Shown here: positions 29,410 to 38,371 of the stretch, in pieces | Position numbering within the stretch: the first letter of the stretch is position 1 | Layout of the letters: each line of letters opens with the position of its first letter | Assembly (NCBI GenBank): GCA_031263195.1 | Contig: JAISGD010000016.1 | Location: 1-64,000, forward strand | Direction: 5' to 3' | From: Campylobacteraceae bacterium | GTDB taxonomy: Bacteria > Campylobacterota > Campylobacteria > Campylobacterales > Campylobacteraceae | Length of the DNA: 64,000 nucleotides | Made by a program: the position numbers and the translations under genes | The notes under the pieces: generated by a model | Seen by the model: only the letters and a program-made list of their open reading frames with translations | Databases searched by the model: none | Told to the model about the DNA's origin: nothing

Positions 29410-30072
29410 TCATAGCTTTAAGAGCCTTGCCGCTCTTAAAAATCTATCTAACCCCGCTTGCGCTTTTACGTCTATATTGTAAGTAATAAACTTTAAATAT
29501 TCTCTTATATTGTCTCTTGAAATAGCCCGTTTTCGTGCATAATCTTTTAAAATATATTGTGGTATAAAAATTTTTTGTTTTTTAAATTTATCGGCAATTG
29601 CTTTAAAAAATAGATAATGCTTATTAACGCTAAGTCTCGCGAATACAAACGGCAACCGCTCTTTTTGATACCACGCCGCACCCATATCTATATAAACGTT
29701 CGGATTTTCAAGATATAGTTTCAGCGCATTATCACCTATAGTAACTTGACCATTTATACCAAGCGTTTTAGCAAGAATATTTGATGTGGCGGAGTGCGGA
29801 TCTTTAACATAGGCGCCTTTTTTAACGATAACGCTTTTGACCGCTTTTTTTGCCACGATACCTGAATTTATAGTGCGAAGAGATCTATTTACACTTGCAA
29901 TACTTGAGATATAAGCCGCGTCGATTCTACGTTTTTTTAATCCCTCATTTAGCTTGGCAGGATAATTTTTTTTATAGGCTATCGACTGTTTGAAGGAGTT
30001 TGGAAGCGATGATTTTTTTAAAAATATATGAAATGGAAGCATATTTATATAGTCAATTTTTCCGAATGTCAA
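29410..30072 (-). CDS. mqnA: Chorismate dehydratase MqnA (futalosine menaquinone pathway)
   Basis: MqnA dehydrates chorismate to 3-enolpyruvyl-benzoate, the first step of the futalosine route to menaquinone. The 220-residue protein opens GKIDYINMLPFHIF and has the periplasmic-binding-protein-like fold segments ISSIASVNRS, DPHSATSNILAKTLG and GDNALKLY. Campylobacterota make menaquinone this way, and the mtnN product at 32.5-33.2 kb can supply the later nucleosidase step. It starts at a TTG after GAGGATT. It is divergent from slyD. Confidence 0.87.
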   Translation of the reverse strand: MTFGKIDYINMLPFHIFLKKSSLPNSFKQSIAYKKNYPAKLNEGLKKRRIDAAYISSIASVNRSLRTINSGIVAKKAVKSVIVKKGAYVKDPHSATSNILAKTLGINGQVTIGDNALKLYLENPNVYIDMGAAWYQKERLPFVFARLSVNKHYLFFKAIADKFKKQKIFIPQYILKDYARKRAISRDNIREYLKFITYNIDVKAQAGLDRFLRAARLLKL

Positions 30073-30217
30073 GCTACAATCCTCATAATCAAAATAGCGT
30101 ATTATACCGTTTTGAGGCTAAAAATTTGATTTAAAACCCGTACATATGGAAACTCAACTATTCTAAATAATATTTATGATAAAATTTATCGTTTATATTA
30201 AAAATTTAGGAGATTTA

Positions 30218-30775
30218 ATGACAGCTGCAGAAAATCAAGTAGTATCAATGTTTTACAAATTAAAAGACACGGATGGAAATCTACTTGACTCAAATATGGA
30301 TAGTACGCCTCTTTCATTTATCATGGGTAAAAATCAAATTATTGCAGGACTTGAACGCGAAATAGCCAATATGAATCAAGGCGATACCTCACATGTAGCG
30401 ATAAAAGCAATTGACGCTTACGGCGAATACGACAAAAACGCTATTCAAATAGTTCCTATTGAACAATTCGCTGGACTTGAGCTTACAAATGGAATGACGC
30501 TTTACGGTCAAGGCGAGGACGGCAATACTGTCCAAGTTATAGTTAAAGAGTTTAACGACAAAGATGTGACTATAGATTTTAATCACCCGTTGGCGGGGAA
30601 AGATCTCTATTTTGATATAGAAATAGCCGAGATAAGAGACGCCACAGAAGACGAACTTTTAAACGGATGCGTGGAAGGTTCGCATAGTTGCTCATGCGGC
30701 GGGCATGATGACGAAGATGATGAATGCTGTGGTGGACATCATCATGAACACGGCGAATGTTGTGGTAAACACTAA
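30218..30775 (+). CDS. slyD: SlyD-type FKBP prolyl isomerase with metal-binding tail
   Basis: This 185-residue protein has an FKBP domain interrupted by the IF chaperone insert (residues about 1-150; KLKDTDGNLLDSN, SFIMGKNQIIAGLE, NHPLAGKDLYFDIE). The C-terminal tail is packed with His and Cys (HSCSCGGHDD, ECCGGHHHEHGECCGKH) and should bind nickel or other metals, as E. coli SlyD does for hydrogenase maturation. I start at the ATG at 30218, right after TTAGGAGATTTA. The metal tail is overlapped in another frame by the start of the next gene. Confidence 0.95.
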   Translation: MTAAENQVVSMFYKLKDTDGNLLDSNMDSTPLSFIMGKNQIIAGLEREIANMNQGDTSHVAIKAIDAYGEYDKNAIQIVPIEQFAGLELTNGMTLYGQGEDGNTVQVIVKEFNDKDVTIDFNHPLAGKDLYFDIEIAEIRDATEDELLNGCVEGSHSCSCGGHDDEDDECCGGHHHEHGECCGKH

Positions 30776-31526
30776 TTTTATAGCGAACTCCCGCGCTTCA
30801 AAAGAGGCCGGAAGGCTCGCGAATCTTTTGAAAAATCTTAATCTAAACGCCCTCATTATTGGTGAAAGAGGGGTTGGTAAATTGACATTGGCGTCAAACA
30901 TAGTGGACGCAAATATCGTGGACGGTTCTGATCTAAATGCGGTTTTAAATGCAATTAGTTCAAATTCCGTATTGATTATCCGCAATTTTCATAAGATAAA
31001 CAACTATTTTATTTTAAAAGAGGCTCTCTCAAAAGAGCCAACGCGTATTATCGCGACAGCTTTAAAAAAGATTGATGAGAATATAACAGATACGTTTTTC
31101 GGGCTTAAAATATCCATACCGCCGCTTAGCGAGAGACCTGAAGATGTGCAGGATTTGGTAAAAAAATTTCTACAAGAAGCCAAAGAACTTTTTATGCAAG
31201 AAGATAATGATGCAGATGCAGATTTGACAAATATAAATATGGATTTGAGTCAAAACGCTTATTCTTTGAGACGTTCTGTTTATATCGCTTTTATCACGGC
31301 ACAATTTGGCGAAGATGATATTTTAAATATTTTGGAAAAGTTTTTGGCGCAAAAGCTTGGCAGCGGCGACGATTATCGAAAATTGCTTTATATATTTGAC
31401 GTACCGCTTCTTAGGGCTGGATTTACAAAATTTCATTCGCAACTCGCGATATCTAAAAATTTCGGTTTAAATAGAAACACTTTGCGTAAAAAGATATCGG
31501 AATTGCGCAATTTTTTCAAAAAATAA
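30744..31526 (+). CDS. Degenerate sigma-54 activator-like protein with Fis-type HTH
   Basis: This protein of about 260 residues looks descended from sigma-54 enhancer-binding proteins. It keeps a P-loop (IIGERGVGKLTLA), the family segment PPLSERPEDVQDLVKKFL and a C-terminal Fis-like helix-turn-helix (FGLNRNTLRKKISEL). It lacks the GAFTGA loop that contacts sigma-54, and the Walker B acidic pair is replaced (VLIIRNFHKI), so ATP-driven activation is unlikely. No receiver domain is present. The start is uncertain: I chose the ATG at 30744 behind GGTGGA, overlapping slyD by 32 bases; a GTG at 30762 is possible. It lies between slyD and fabD. Confidence 0.75.
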   Translation: MNTANVVVNTNFIANSRASKEAGRLANLLKNLNLNALIIGERGVGKLTLASNIVDANIVDGSDLNAVLNAISSNSVLIIRNFHKINNYFILKEALSKEPTRIIATALKKIDENITDTFFGLKISIPPLSERPEDVQDLVKKFLQEAKELFMQEDNDADADLTNINMDLSQNAYSLRRSVYIAFITAQFGEDDILNILEKFLAQKLGSGDDYRKLLYIFDVPLLRAGFTKFHSQLAISKNFGLNRNTLRKKISELRNFFKK

Positions 31527-31557
31527 CAAATATAAAATTTAAAAATTAGGATAAAAA

Positions 31558-32481
31558 ATGTCAAAAGAGATAGCGTTTATTTTTCCGGGGCAAGGTTCTC
31601 AAATCATTGGAATGGGAAAAGATTTTTACGAAAAAAGTCCGATAGCTAAAGATATTTTCAAAAAAGCTTCCGAAAGACTTGGCATTGACATGCAATCTTT
31701 GATGTTTGAAGAGAATACAAATTTAAATGAAACCGAATTTGCACAGCCTGCCATATTGTTAGTAAGCGCTGTCGCGTTTAAACTTTTTCAAGAAAATGTG
31801 CAAATCACGCCGAAATTCGTGCTCGGACACTCTCTTGGAGAGATAACCTCGCTGATTAGCGTGGGCGCGCTTGACATGTATGACGCGCTGGAGCTTGTAA
31901 GGGAGCGCGGACTTTTAATGAGAAAAGCGTGCGAAGGTAAAAACGCCGGAATGATGGTAATTATCGGACTCGACGATGAAAAAACCGAAAATATATGCAA
32001 AGAAGCGAGAGAAGATGGCAAGCAGATATGGGCTGCGAACTACAACAGCGACGGACAAATAGTGATAGCCGGCATTAAAGACGATTTGAACGAATGTGCC
32101 GATAAATTTAAAGAAGCCGGAGCTAAAAGAGCTATGCTTTTAGCAATGTCGGTGGCAAGCCATTGTCCGCTTTTAAAAAGCGCGCAAAATCCTTTGAAAG
32201 AAAAATTAGAAATTTTTATAAAAGACAAATTTACAGCGCCCGTTATCTCAAACGCGGACGCAAAACCGTATGAAAGCAAAAAAGAGGCTGTGGATTTGCT
32301 TGAAAAACAGCTTATATCGCCCGTTTTATACAAACAATCAATAAGCGGACAAAAAGTAGACGCCTTTATAGAGTTTGGCGGTTCTGTGCTTAAAGGATTA
32401 AATAAGCGTTTAAATGAAGCTCCGACTTACAGTATAACGGATATGGCGACCCTTGAAGAGACGCTGAAAATTATTCGGTAA
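31558..32481 (+). CDS. fabD: Malonyl-CoA:ACP transacylase
   Basis: FabD moves malonyl groups to acyl carrier protein for fatty-acid elongation. The 307-residue protein has the glutamine oxyanion motif FPGQGSQ, the nucleophile motif GHSLGE (Ser near residue 90), the conserved Arg in LVRERG and the catalytic His in SVASHCP. A TTAGGATAAAA site precedes the ATG. It lies 31 bases after the Fis-type gene in the slyD-to-exporter run. Confidence 0.95.
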   Translation: MSKEIAFIFPGQGSQIIGMGKDFYEKSPIAKDIFKKASERLGIDMQSLMFEENTNLNETEFAQPAILLVSAVAFKLFQENVQITPKFVLGHSLGEITSLISVGALDMYDALELVRERGLLMRKACEGKNAGMMVIIGLDDEKTENICKEAREDGKQIWAANYNSDGQIVIAGIKDDLNECADKFKEAGAKRAMLLAMSVASHCPLLKSAQNPLKEKLEIFIKDKFTAPVISNADAKPYESKKEAVDLLEKQLISPVLYKQSISGQKVDAFIEFGGSVLKGLNKRLNEAPTYSITDMATLEETLKIIR

Positions 32482-32545
32482 TTGGTTTTTTACCGATATA
32501 ATTTAAAAAAATGACTGATAAAACTTTTAAATATTTAGGAATAAA

Positions 32546-33238
32546 ATGAAAATAGCTATAATGGGAGCGATGGTCGAGGAGATAACGCCTCTTTTGGAAA
32601 AATTTAAAGAATATAAAGTTGTAGAATTTGCTAATAATAAGTTTTATACCTTAAAATATAAAAACATTGACGTAACTATAGCTTACAGCAAAATCGGCAA
32701 AGTAAACGCGGCTCTTACGGCATCCGTTTTAATAAATATATTTGGCGCTCAAAAACTGCTGTTTTCAGGCGTAGCGGGAGCTGTCGATGAAAATTTGCAT
32801 ATAGGGGACTTAATAGCCGCCGAAGGACTTGTGCAACACGACCTTGATATTACGGCTTTTGGACATCCGCATGGTTTTGTTCCGGAGAGTAAAATTCTAA
32901 TTAAATCGGACGAAGAACTTTTGAAAATAGCCAAAAATACGGCAAAAGCGTTAAATCTCACGTTAAAATCGGGCATAATAGCCACAGGCGACCAATTTAT
33001 ATGCGACGCGAATAAAAAAGAGTGGATAAAAAATACTTTCAACGCGAATGCCATTGAGATGGAAGGAGCAAGCGTCGCATTTGTATGCGACGCTTTGAAT
33101 GTGCCGTTTTTTATACTTCGCGCGATAAGCGACGCGGCTGACGCTAAAGCCGGATTTGATTTTGACGAATTTTTGCGAAGCAGTTCAAAAATAAGCGCGG
33201 ATTTTATCGTATCTATGCTGGATAGATTGGAGAAATAA
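32546..33238 (+). CDS. mtnN: 5'-methylthioadenosine/S-adenosylhomocysteine nucleosidase
   Basis: MtnN (Pfs) cleaves adenine from MTA, SAH and 5'-deoxyadenosine; in Campylobacterota the same enzyme hydrolyses 6-amino-6-deoxyfutalosine for menaquinone. The 230-residue protein shows MGAMVEEITPLL (start), FSGVAGAVDENLHIGD, EMEGASVAFVCD and the catalytic Asp in RAISDAAD. The ATG has TTAGGA upstream. The mqnA gene 3 kb away fits the futalosine role. Confidence 0.94.
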   Translation: MKIAIMGAMVEEITPLLEKFKEYKVVEFANNKFYTLKYKNIDVTIAYSKIGKVNAALTASVLINIFGAQKLLFSGVAGAVDENLHIGDLIAAEGLVQHDLDITAFGHPHGFVPESKILIKSDEELLKIAKNTAKALNLTLKSGIIATGDQFICDANKKEWIKNTFNANAIEMEGASVAFVCDALNVPFFILRAISDAADAKAGFDFDEFLRSSSKISADFIVSMLDRLEK

Positions 33239-33241
33239 GCT

Positions 33242-33994
33242 ATGAATACAAGCAAATCAATACTGCGTTCGCTCGGACGCGCAAACGCGAAATACGGCTT
33301 GATACAAGAAGGAGACAAAGTACTTTTAGGGCTTAGCGGCGGTAAAGATTCGCTCTCTTTAGCACACGCGCTTAAACATACGCAAAAAGTCGCGCCCTTT
33401 GACTTTGTTTATGAAGCGGCTACCGTAACTTACGGTATGGGAGAGGATTTAAATATTTTGCACAAGCATTGCGAGGAACACGAGATAAAACATACTATCA
33501 TAGATACCGCAATCTTTGATCTCGCTAAAGATAAAATAAGAAAAAATTCCTCATTTTGTAGTTTCTTTTCACGAATGAGACGAGGCGCTTTATATACGTA
33601 CGCTTTGGAAAACGGCTTTAATAAACTTGCTTTAGCGCATCATTTAGACGACGCGGCGGAGAGTTTTTTTATGAATTTTATGAATAACGGAACTTTGCGC
33701 TCAATGCCTCCAATATATAAAGCCAATAACGGTATTATTGTAATTCGTCCTTTGATACATGCAAGAGAGAGACAGCTTAGAGATAACGCTCTTTTGAATA
33801 ATCTCCCAACAATAGGCGACGAAGCGTGTCCTGCCATGAGGTTTGATGTGAAAATGCCGCATGCCAGATATGAGACAAAAGAGCTTTTGGCAAATCTTGA
33901 AAAAGCACACCCCAATCTATTTGTATCGCTAAAAGGTGCGTTTGAAAAGGTGCAGATAAACAGCTTTTGTCAAAAAGAGTTTTTAAGTTTTTAG
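33242..33994 (+). CDS. TtcA/TilS-family PP-loop ATPase
   Basis: This 250-residue protein has the PP-loop GLSGGKDSLSLAH used to adenylate a tRNA base before sulfur or lysine transfer. The region SSFCSFFSRMRRGALY and LALAHHLDDAAE matches TtcA, which 2-thiolates C32 in tRNA. Typical TtcA has C-x2-C before SRLRRG; here the second Cys is Phe. The later Cys motif is reduced to one (EACPAMRFD). The iron-sulfur site may therefore be altered or the substrate may differ. It follows mtnN by three bases. Confidence 0.85.
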   Translation: MNTSKSILRSLGRANAKYGLIQEGDKVLLGLSGGKDSLSLAHALKHTQKVAPFDFVYEAATVTYGMGEDLNILHKHCEEHEIKHTIIDTAIFDLAKDKIRKNSSFCSFFSRMRRGALYTYALENGFNKLALAHHLDDAAESFFMNFMNNGTLRSMPPIYKANNGIIVIRPLIHARERQLRDNALLNNLPTIGDEACPAMRFDVKMPHARYETKELLANLEKAHPNLFVSLKGAFEKVQINSFCQKEFLSF

Positions 33995-34002
33995 GATAAC
34001 TT

Positions 34003-34836
34003 GTGATAAACGACCTGCTCAAACTTCAAGAGGATATTTACAAATATGAATGTAAAAAGTGGAGCGAATATGACATGTACTCTTCAAGAGTAAGCTTTTC
34101 AAAAATAGGCGAACTTTATGAAATTGTCTATTTTGGCGACGGATATGACGATAATCCGAATGATATTCCGCAAAATTGCGATAATTTCGCATTCGCTTCA
34201 TTAATTGAGTTGCTTTTAAAAAACTCTTCAAAAATCAAATCTCTTATATTTGCAGGACCTGACGAAGGAGCTAACGGAACTAAAAATTGGGATTTTACGA
34301 GACTTATAAACAGTAAAGTAATTTTTGAAAATCTCGTACATTTTAAAGTGCGTCTTACAGATTTAGGCGACCATAATCAAAGCGTTATAGCAAGCGGTTA
34401 TGATGAAAATGGACAAATAGCAGCTTTAGCGTCAATGATGCCAAAACTTGAAATTTTGCAAGTGCCTTCCGCGCCAAATGAAGATTTTTTCAAACTCAAA
34501 AATTTAAATTTAAAAAAATTAACGATACAAGCAGGATACGATACGCAAAATTTTATAACAAACCTCGCAAATTCGGACAATTTAAAAAATCTCCTCGCGC
34601 TTGATTATACAAATATATTTTATGATTTTGATATTATTGGAACAACTTTTGAAGAGTATAAACTGCTTTTTGAATCAAACTTTTTTGAAAATTGCCTTGA
34701 GAAACGAAAAGTGCCCTTTCACTTTACACTAAGAGATGATAAATTGACATGTGAGCAATTAACTAAACTTCGACAGATAAAAAATATACAGTTTTTATAT
34801 ATAAACTGCAAAGGCGGAGAGTATATAAGAGCATGA
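34003..34836 (+). CDS. Leucine-rich-repeat-like cytosolic protein
   Basis: I cannot name this 277-residue protein. Spaced LxxLxL-like patterns (SLIELLLKNSSKIKSLIFAG, MMPKLEILQVPS, NLNLKKLTIQAG, IKNIQFLYINC) suggest a leucine-rich-repeat solenoid, resembling STM4015-type proteins. There is no signal peptide or membrane segment. It starts at a GTG after TAGGATAAC. Its stop overlaps the MFS gene start by four bases. The C-terminus ends abruptly after GGEYIRA, which may mean the protein once was longer. Confidence 0.65.
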   Translation: MINDLLKLQEDIYKYECKKWSEYDMYSSRVSFSKIGELYEIVYFGDGYDDNPNDIPQNCDNFAFASLIELLLKNSSKIKSLIFAGPDEGANGTKNWDFTRLINSKVIFENLVHFKVRLTDLGDHNQSVIASGYDENGQIAALASMMPKLEILQVPSAPNEDFFKLKNLNLKKLTIQAGYDTQNFITNLANSDNLKNLLALDYTNIFYDFDIIGTTFEEYKLLFESNFFENCLEKRKVPFHFTLRDDKLTCEQLTKLRQIKNIQFLYINCKGGEYIRA

Positions 34837-36275
34837 CAAACCAAAAAGAGCAAACGGCGAATTTTCAAGATATGCCCGAAGTGCAAAAAAATCGCTGGAA
34901 GATATTTATCAGCGTCTCTTTATTCACTTTTATGGCGACGCTTGACGGCAGCATTGTAAATATAGCGCTTCCGACAATTGCCGAGAGCCTTAATATACCG
35001 ATGAATAAATCCATATGGATAGTCGCCGTTTATATGATGACTATCTGCATATTTTTGATACTATTTGGCAAAATAAGCGATATAGTAGGCAAAATAAAAA
35101 TTTTTCGTATAGGCACGCTTGTATTTATCGGCGGCACATTTTTATCAGGTCTTGCAAATTCCTTGGATACGCTTATCGCCGCGCGTATAGTGCAAGCTTG
35201 CGGTGCGAGTATGACGATGTCAACAAATCTTGGCATTATAACCGAGATATTTAAGCCACAAGAACGAGGAAAAGCGTTAGGCTTCATAGGTTCAGTCGTC
35301 TCTTTAGGCAGTATCACAGGTCCTAGCATTGGCGGTATAATCGTACACTATCTTCCATGGTCATACATCTTTTGGCTCAACGTTCCTTTTGGTCTTTTAA
35401 CGCTTCTTCTTGGCGTCAGATATTTGCCAAAAGATGTGTCAAAAACAAAAGGCAGTATTGATTTTGCTGGCTTTTTTATATACGCCGCAGTTATTGTTCT
35501 TTTCTTTGGTTCTATGTTCACAGGACAAGAAATTGGATTTAACAATACCGCGATACAAATATCGCTTGCACTTTCATTACTGTTCGCGATACTTTTCATC
35601 AAATACGAATACGGTAAAACTTCGCCGCTGATAGAGTTCGCGATATTTAAAAACAAATCTGTGACGGTGGGACTTATATGCGCTTTGATAGTATTCGGCG
35701 CGAACTTCTTTTTTGCTATATTAATGCCTTTTTATCTGCAAACGGCAAGAGGTTACGCTCCAAGCGCGGCAGGATTTATCATGATGGCTTTTCCGATAGT
35801 TATGGTTATAGCAGCGCCCATCGCAGGAAGTCTCGCGTATAAATTAGGAGCCGGTAAGCTAACGATATTGGGGCTTAGTATTATCGCGTTTGTGAATTTT
35901 TTGTTCATATTTATAAAAATAGATATGAATATCGCCTATTTTATAATGCTCGTAGGGCTTGTCGGACTTGGCAACGCTATTTTCCAATCGCCTAACAATA
36001 CAATTATAATGAGTTCTGTCGATAAAAAATATCTTGGAATTTTGGGAAGTCTTAACGCGCTTGCTAGAAATATCGGAAATATCGTAGGCGTTACATTTGC
36101 CACAACGATACTATTTGCCGCTATGAGTTTTAAGGCGGGACAACACATCTCAACATATGTTAAAGGCGAAGAAGAGCTGTTTATGTTCGGTATGCATGTT
36201 ACATTTGTCGTATCGATCTTTTTTATCTTATGTGCGTTAATATTGTCCGTATGGCAAGAAAAAAAGAAGTCTTAA
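34833..36275 (+). CDS. MFS exporter, DHA2 (EmrB/QacA) family
   Basis: This 480-residue protein has about 14 membrane segments and the family motifs LDGSIVNIALPTIAESLN (TM1 motif) and FGKISDIVGKIKIFRIG (motif A). Motif C resembles GFIGSVVSLGSITGPSIGG. It should export drugs or other small molecules using the proton gradient. No membrane fusion partner is adjacent, so substrate and path are unknown. It is the last gene of the run from slyD and meets the thioesterase gene with a four-base overlap. Confidence 0.9.
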   Translation: MTNQKEQTANFQDMPEVQKNRWKIFISVSLFTFMATLDGSIVNIALPTIAESLNIPMNKSIWIVAVYMMTICIFLILFGKISDIVGKIKIFRIGTLVFIGGTFLSGLANSLDTLIAARIVQACGASMTMSTNLGIITEIFKPQERGKALGFIGSVVSLGSITGPSIGGIIVHYLPWSYIFWLNVPFGLLTLLLGVRYLPKDVSKTKGSIDFAGFFIYAAVIVLFFGSMFTGQEIGFNNTAIQISLALSLLFAILFIKYEYGKTSPLIEFAIFKNKSVTVGLICALIVFGANFFFAILMPFYLQTARGYAPSAAGFIMMAFPIVMVIAAPIAGSLAYKLGAGKLTILGLSIIAFVNFLFIFIKIDMNIAYFIMLVGLVGLGNAIFQSPNNTIIMSSVDKKYLGILGSLNALARNIGNIVGVTFATTILFAAMSFKAGQHISTYVKGEEELFMFGMHVTFVVSIFFILCALILSVWQEKKKS

Positions 36276-36736
36276 TTATATTTTCTTATTTTCAAACTGT
36301 CTTCTCTTCTTTTTTTCGCTTTTTCCCATCGACGTTGTTCGTCATTGCTTTGCGGGATAAACGGTTCAACAAGCGTCGGCTTACCATTATCATCCACGGC
36401 AACCATTGTAAAGAAACAACTGTTCGTATGCGTGACGGTATGTTTTTGTATATCTTCTGAAATGACTTTTATGCCTATCTCCATAGATGTTTTACCGGTA
36501 TAATTCACGCTTGCCAAAAATGTAACCAATGTTCCAATTGGTATGGGATTTTTAAAAAGCACCCTGTCAACAGAAAGCGTCACCACATCTTTTCCACTGT
36601 ATCTGGCAGAAAGTGCATAAGCTACCTGGTCTAAAAGCTTTAACAAATCCCCTCCATGAACATTTCCGCTGAAATTTGCCATACTTGGCGTCATTAAGAT
36701 AGACATTGTAAGTTGATTTTTTGAAAAATTTTGCAA
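36272..36736 (-). CDS. Acyl-CoA thioesterase, YciA-like hotdog protein
   Basis: This 154-residue single-hotdog protein hydrolyses acyl-CoA. Family features are TPSMANFSGNVHGGDLLKLLDQVAY (split around residues 16-40), where the Asn/His/Gly loop and Asp form the active site, and VDRVLFKNPIPIG. The C-terminal tail is strongly charged (RRWEKAKKRRE). It is a single gene on the minus strand. The 348-base gap that follows upstream (36737-37084) holds only AT-rich DNA and the GLUG-gene hairpin. Confidence 0.9.
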   Translation of the reverse strand: MQNFSKNQLTMSILMTPSMANFSGNVHGGDLLKLLDQVAYALSARYSGKDVVTLSVDRVLFKNPIPIGTLVTFLASVNYTGKTSMEIGIKVISEDIQKHTVTHTNSCFFTMVAVDDNGKPTLVEPFIPQSNDEQRRWEKAKKRREDSLKIRKYN

Positions 36737-37035
36737 GATTACTCCTTTATATTCAATCGATTATTTTTATCAAATACAAATAATTATCCGAAAATTATAG
36801 CAAAAAAATATCAAAATACAGTTTCTTAAAATACAAAATCCATTAAACTCTAATTCTCTTTGAAATAGCACAAGTATTCGGTTAAAACGGTAAACGCTCA
36901 ATAAAAAAATAACAAACATTAGAGAAGTACCTGCATGTCAATATGTGAGATTTTAAAAACAGAGTAATTTATCTTAATCATTATGTATTGTTTTGTCATT
37001 TAATTTCTCACAATGACGAAAAAACCCGCATATAT

Positions 37036-37067
37036 GATTTGAAGTTGACTTACATCAACTCCAAATC
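37036..37067 (-). terminator. Hairpin downstream of the GLUG lipoprotein gene
   Basis: On the minus strand GATTTGGAGTTGA pairs with TCAACTTCAAATC over 13 positions with one mismatch, around a 6-base loop. It lies 18 bases past the stop at 37085. The following T content is modest, so termination is likely but not certain. Confidence 0.55.
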
Positions 37068-37084
37068 AGTAAACATGTTATATT

Positions 37085-38323
37085 TTATAACTCTTGCCAA
37101 TAAAAATAGGGATAGCCGTTGTTTTTATCGCTGTCTATTTTCCAAGGAGCAGTGTCATTATCTCCGAATTGCCAGCCAAGACCCGTTTCATATGTACTCC
37201 GTGTTTTTAACTCTCCTATGGTTTTGTCTATTCCATGATAAATTACATTGCCACCATTTGAAAAACCGTTTTTTGTTAAATAATCTTGAATTGATACTTC
37301 ACCTGTCATACTATTTAATGCGAAATTGTTTGAAATAAAGGTTTGACCTGTATAGTCATTGTTAACACCAATAACACGATTTACTTCATAGTATCTTTTA
37401 ATCAAACCATTGATAGCGACGTTGTTTAAGACGTTGGAATAATCACTAATCCATCCCGCTATGCCACCGAGACCACGAGCATTTGTCATGTTACCGGTGA
37501 TACTTCCCGTGGAGTAAGAGTTTGTTATATTGATAATATAAGAATCTCCTACGATACCGCCAACTTTATAGTAGCCACTGATATTTCCAGTTGAGTAAAC
37601 GTTGGTTATATTGGTCATGTAAGCATTTCCCACGATACCGCCGACATAACTGTAACCGCTGATACTTTTCCCATCCGCCATCTCAACTCCGAGATTTTTT
37701 ATCTGAGCATATTCGGCATTACCGAAAAATCCGATTGCATAATTAGCAGATGTTCTGTTTATCCAGAGATTTGTTATCTTGTGTCCGTTACCATTAAAAA
37801 TACCTGCAAAGGCACCTGTAGAGCTAGATGAGTAACTTCCTACGATATCCACCCGTTGCTGTCAAAACCAACCCCGCTTTCATCTAACGCTATATCGTTT
37901 AAGAGAATGTATTTGCCGGCAAGGTTAGCATTGATAGAGGCTAAAGCATCTTGAGAGATTATCTCTTTAACGTTTGACAGAGCATAAAAGTTTACACTTT
38001 TACTCATTAGAGTATAAGAGGTTACGGATGAACTGCTATCTGCGAGATACCAATCACTAATACCGTACGCCGTTTTGTTTGAATTAAGCGCTACCCTATG
38101 ACCTGATGGCAAATTATCGTATTTAGCTAACAGATTTAAGTTTTCATCATAAAAACTTACCGAATTAGTTGCGCCAGGAGCGTTATTCGCACTTGATGAA
38201 CCTCCGCCACTACAGCCGACCAATGAAAAACTAAAAAAGAAAGCTAATAAGAGAGAGAGAGAGAGAGAACGCTTTAATCTTAAATATATATAAAGCTTTA
38301 AAATGGGTCGTGAAAGACAACAT
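37085..38323 (-). pseudogene. GLUG-repeat lipoprotein gene, out of frame at two places
   Basis: The parts of one surface lipoprotein are present in three frames. The ATG at 38323 follows AAAGGGG by five bases and opens MLSFTTHFKALYIFK. It runs into a (TC)9 tract and stops soon after. One frame over, the h-region (LSLSLLLAFFFSFS) and lipobox LVGC (Cys at 38215-38217) lead into GGGSSSANN and about 120 residues. This frame ends at TAG near 37846. A third frame continues 255 residues with GLUG repeats (YVGGIVGNAY, KVGGIVGDSY, GLGGIAGWIS), FNGNGHKITNLWI and a C-terminal end. One extra TC unit and one extra base near 37851 would restore a protein of about 410 residues. GLUG proteins are often adhesins. 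Confidence 0.7.
38251..38268 (-). repeat. (TC)9 dinucleotide tract inside a signal peptide
   Basis: Nine GA units on the plus strand, (TC)9 on the coding strand, lie between the ATG at 38323 and the lipobox. They encode alternating Ser and Leu in the hydrophobic core. From ATG to the lipobox-frame codon at 38220 is 103 bases, one more than a multiple of three. Ten, seven or thirteen units would bring the two into frame. Confidence 0.85.
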
Positions 38324-38371
38324 GCAGACCCCTTTAATTTGAAATTTATTCATGAAAAATGAATAGTGTTT

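Noticed and set aside
32749-33318. 189-codon minus-strand frame
   Set aside because: Antisense of mtnN and the start of the ttcA-like gene; no supporting signals.
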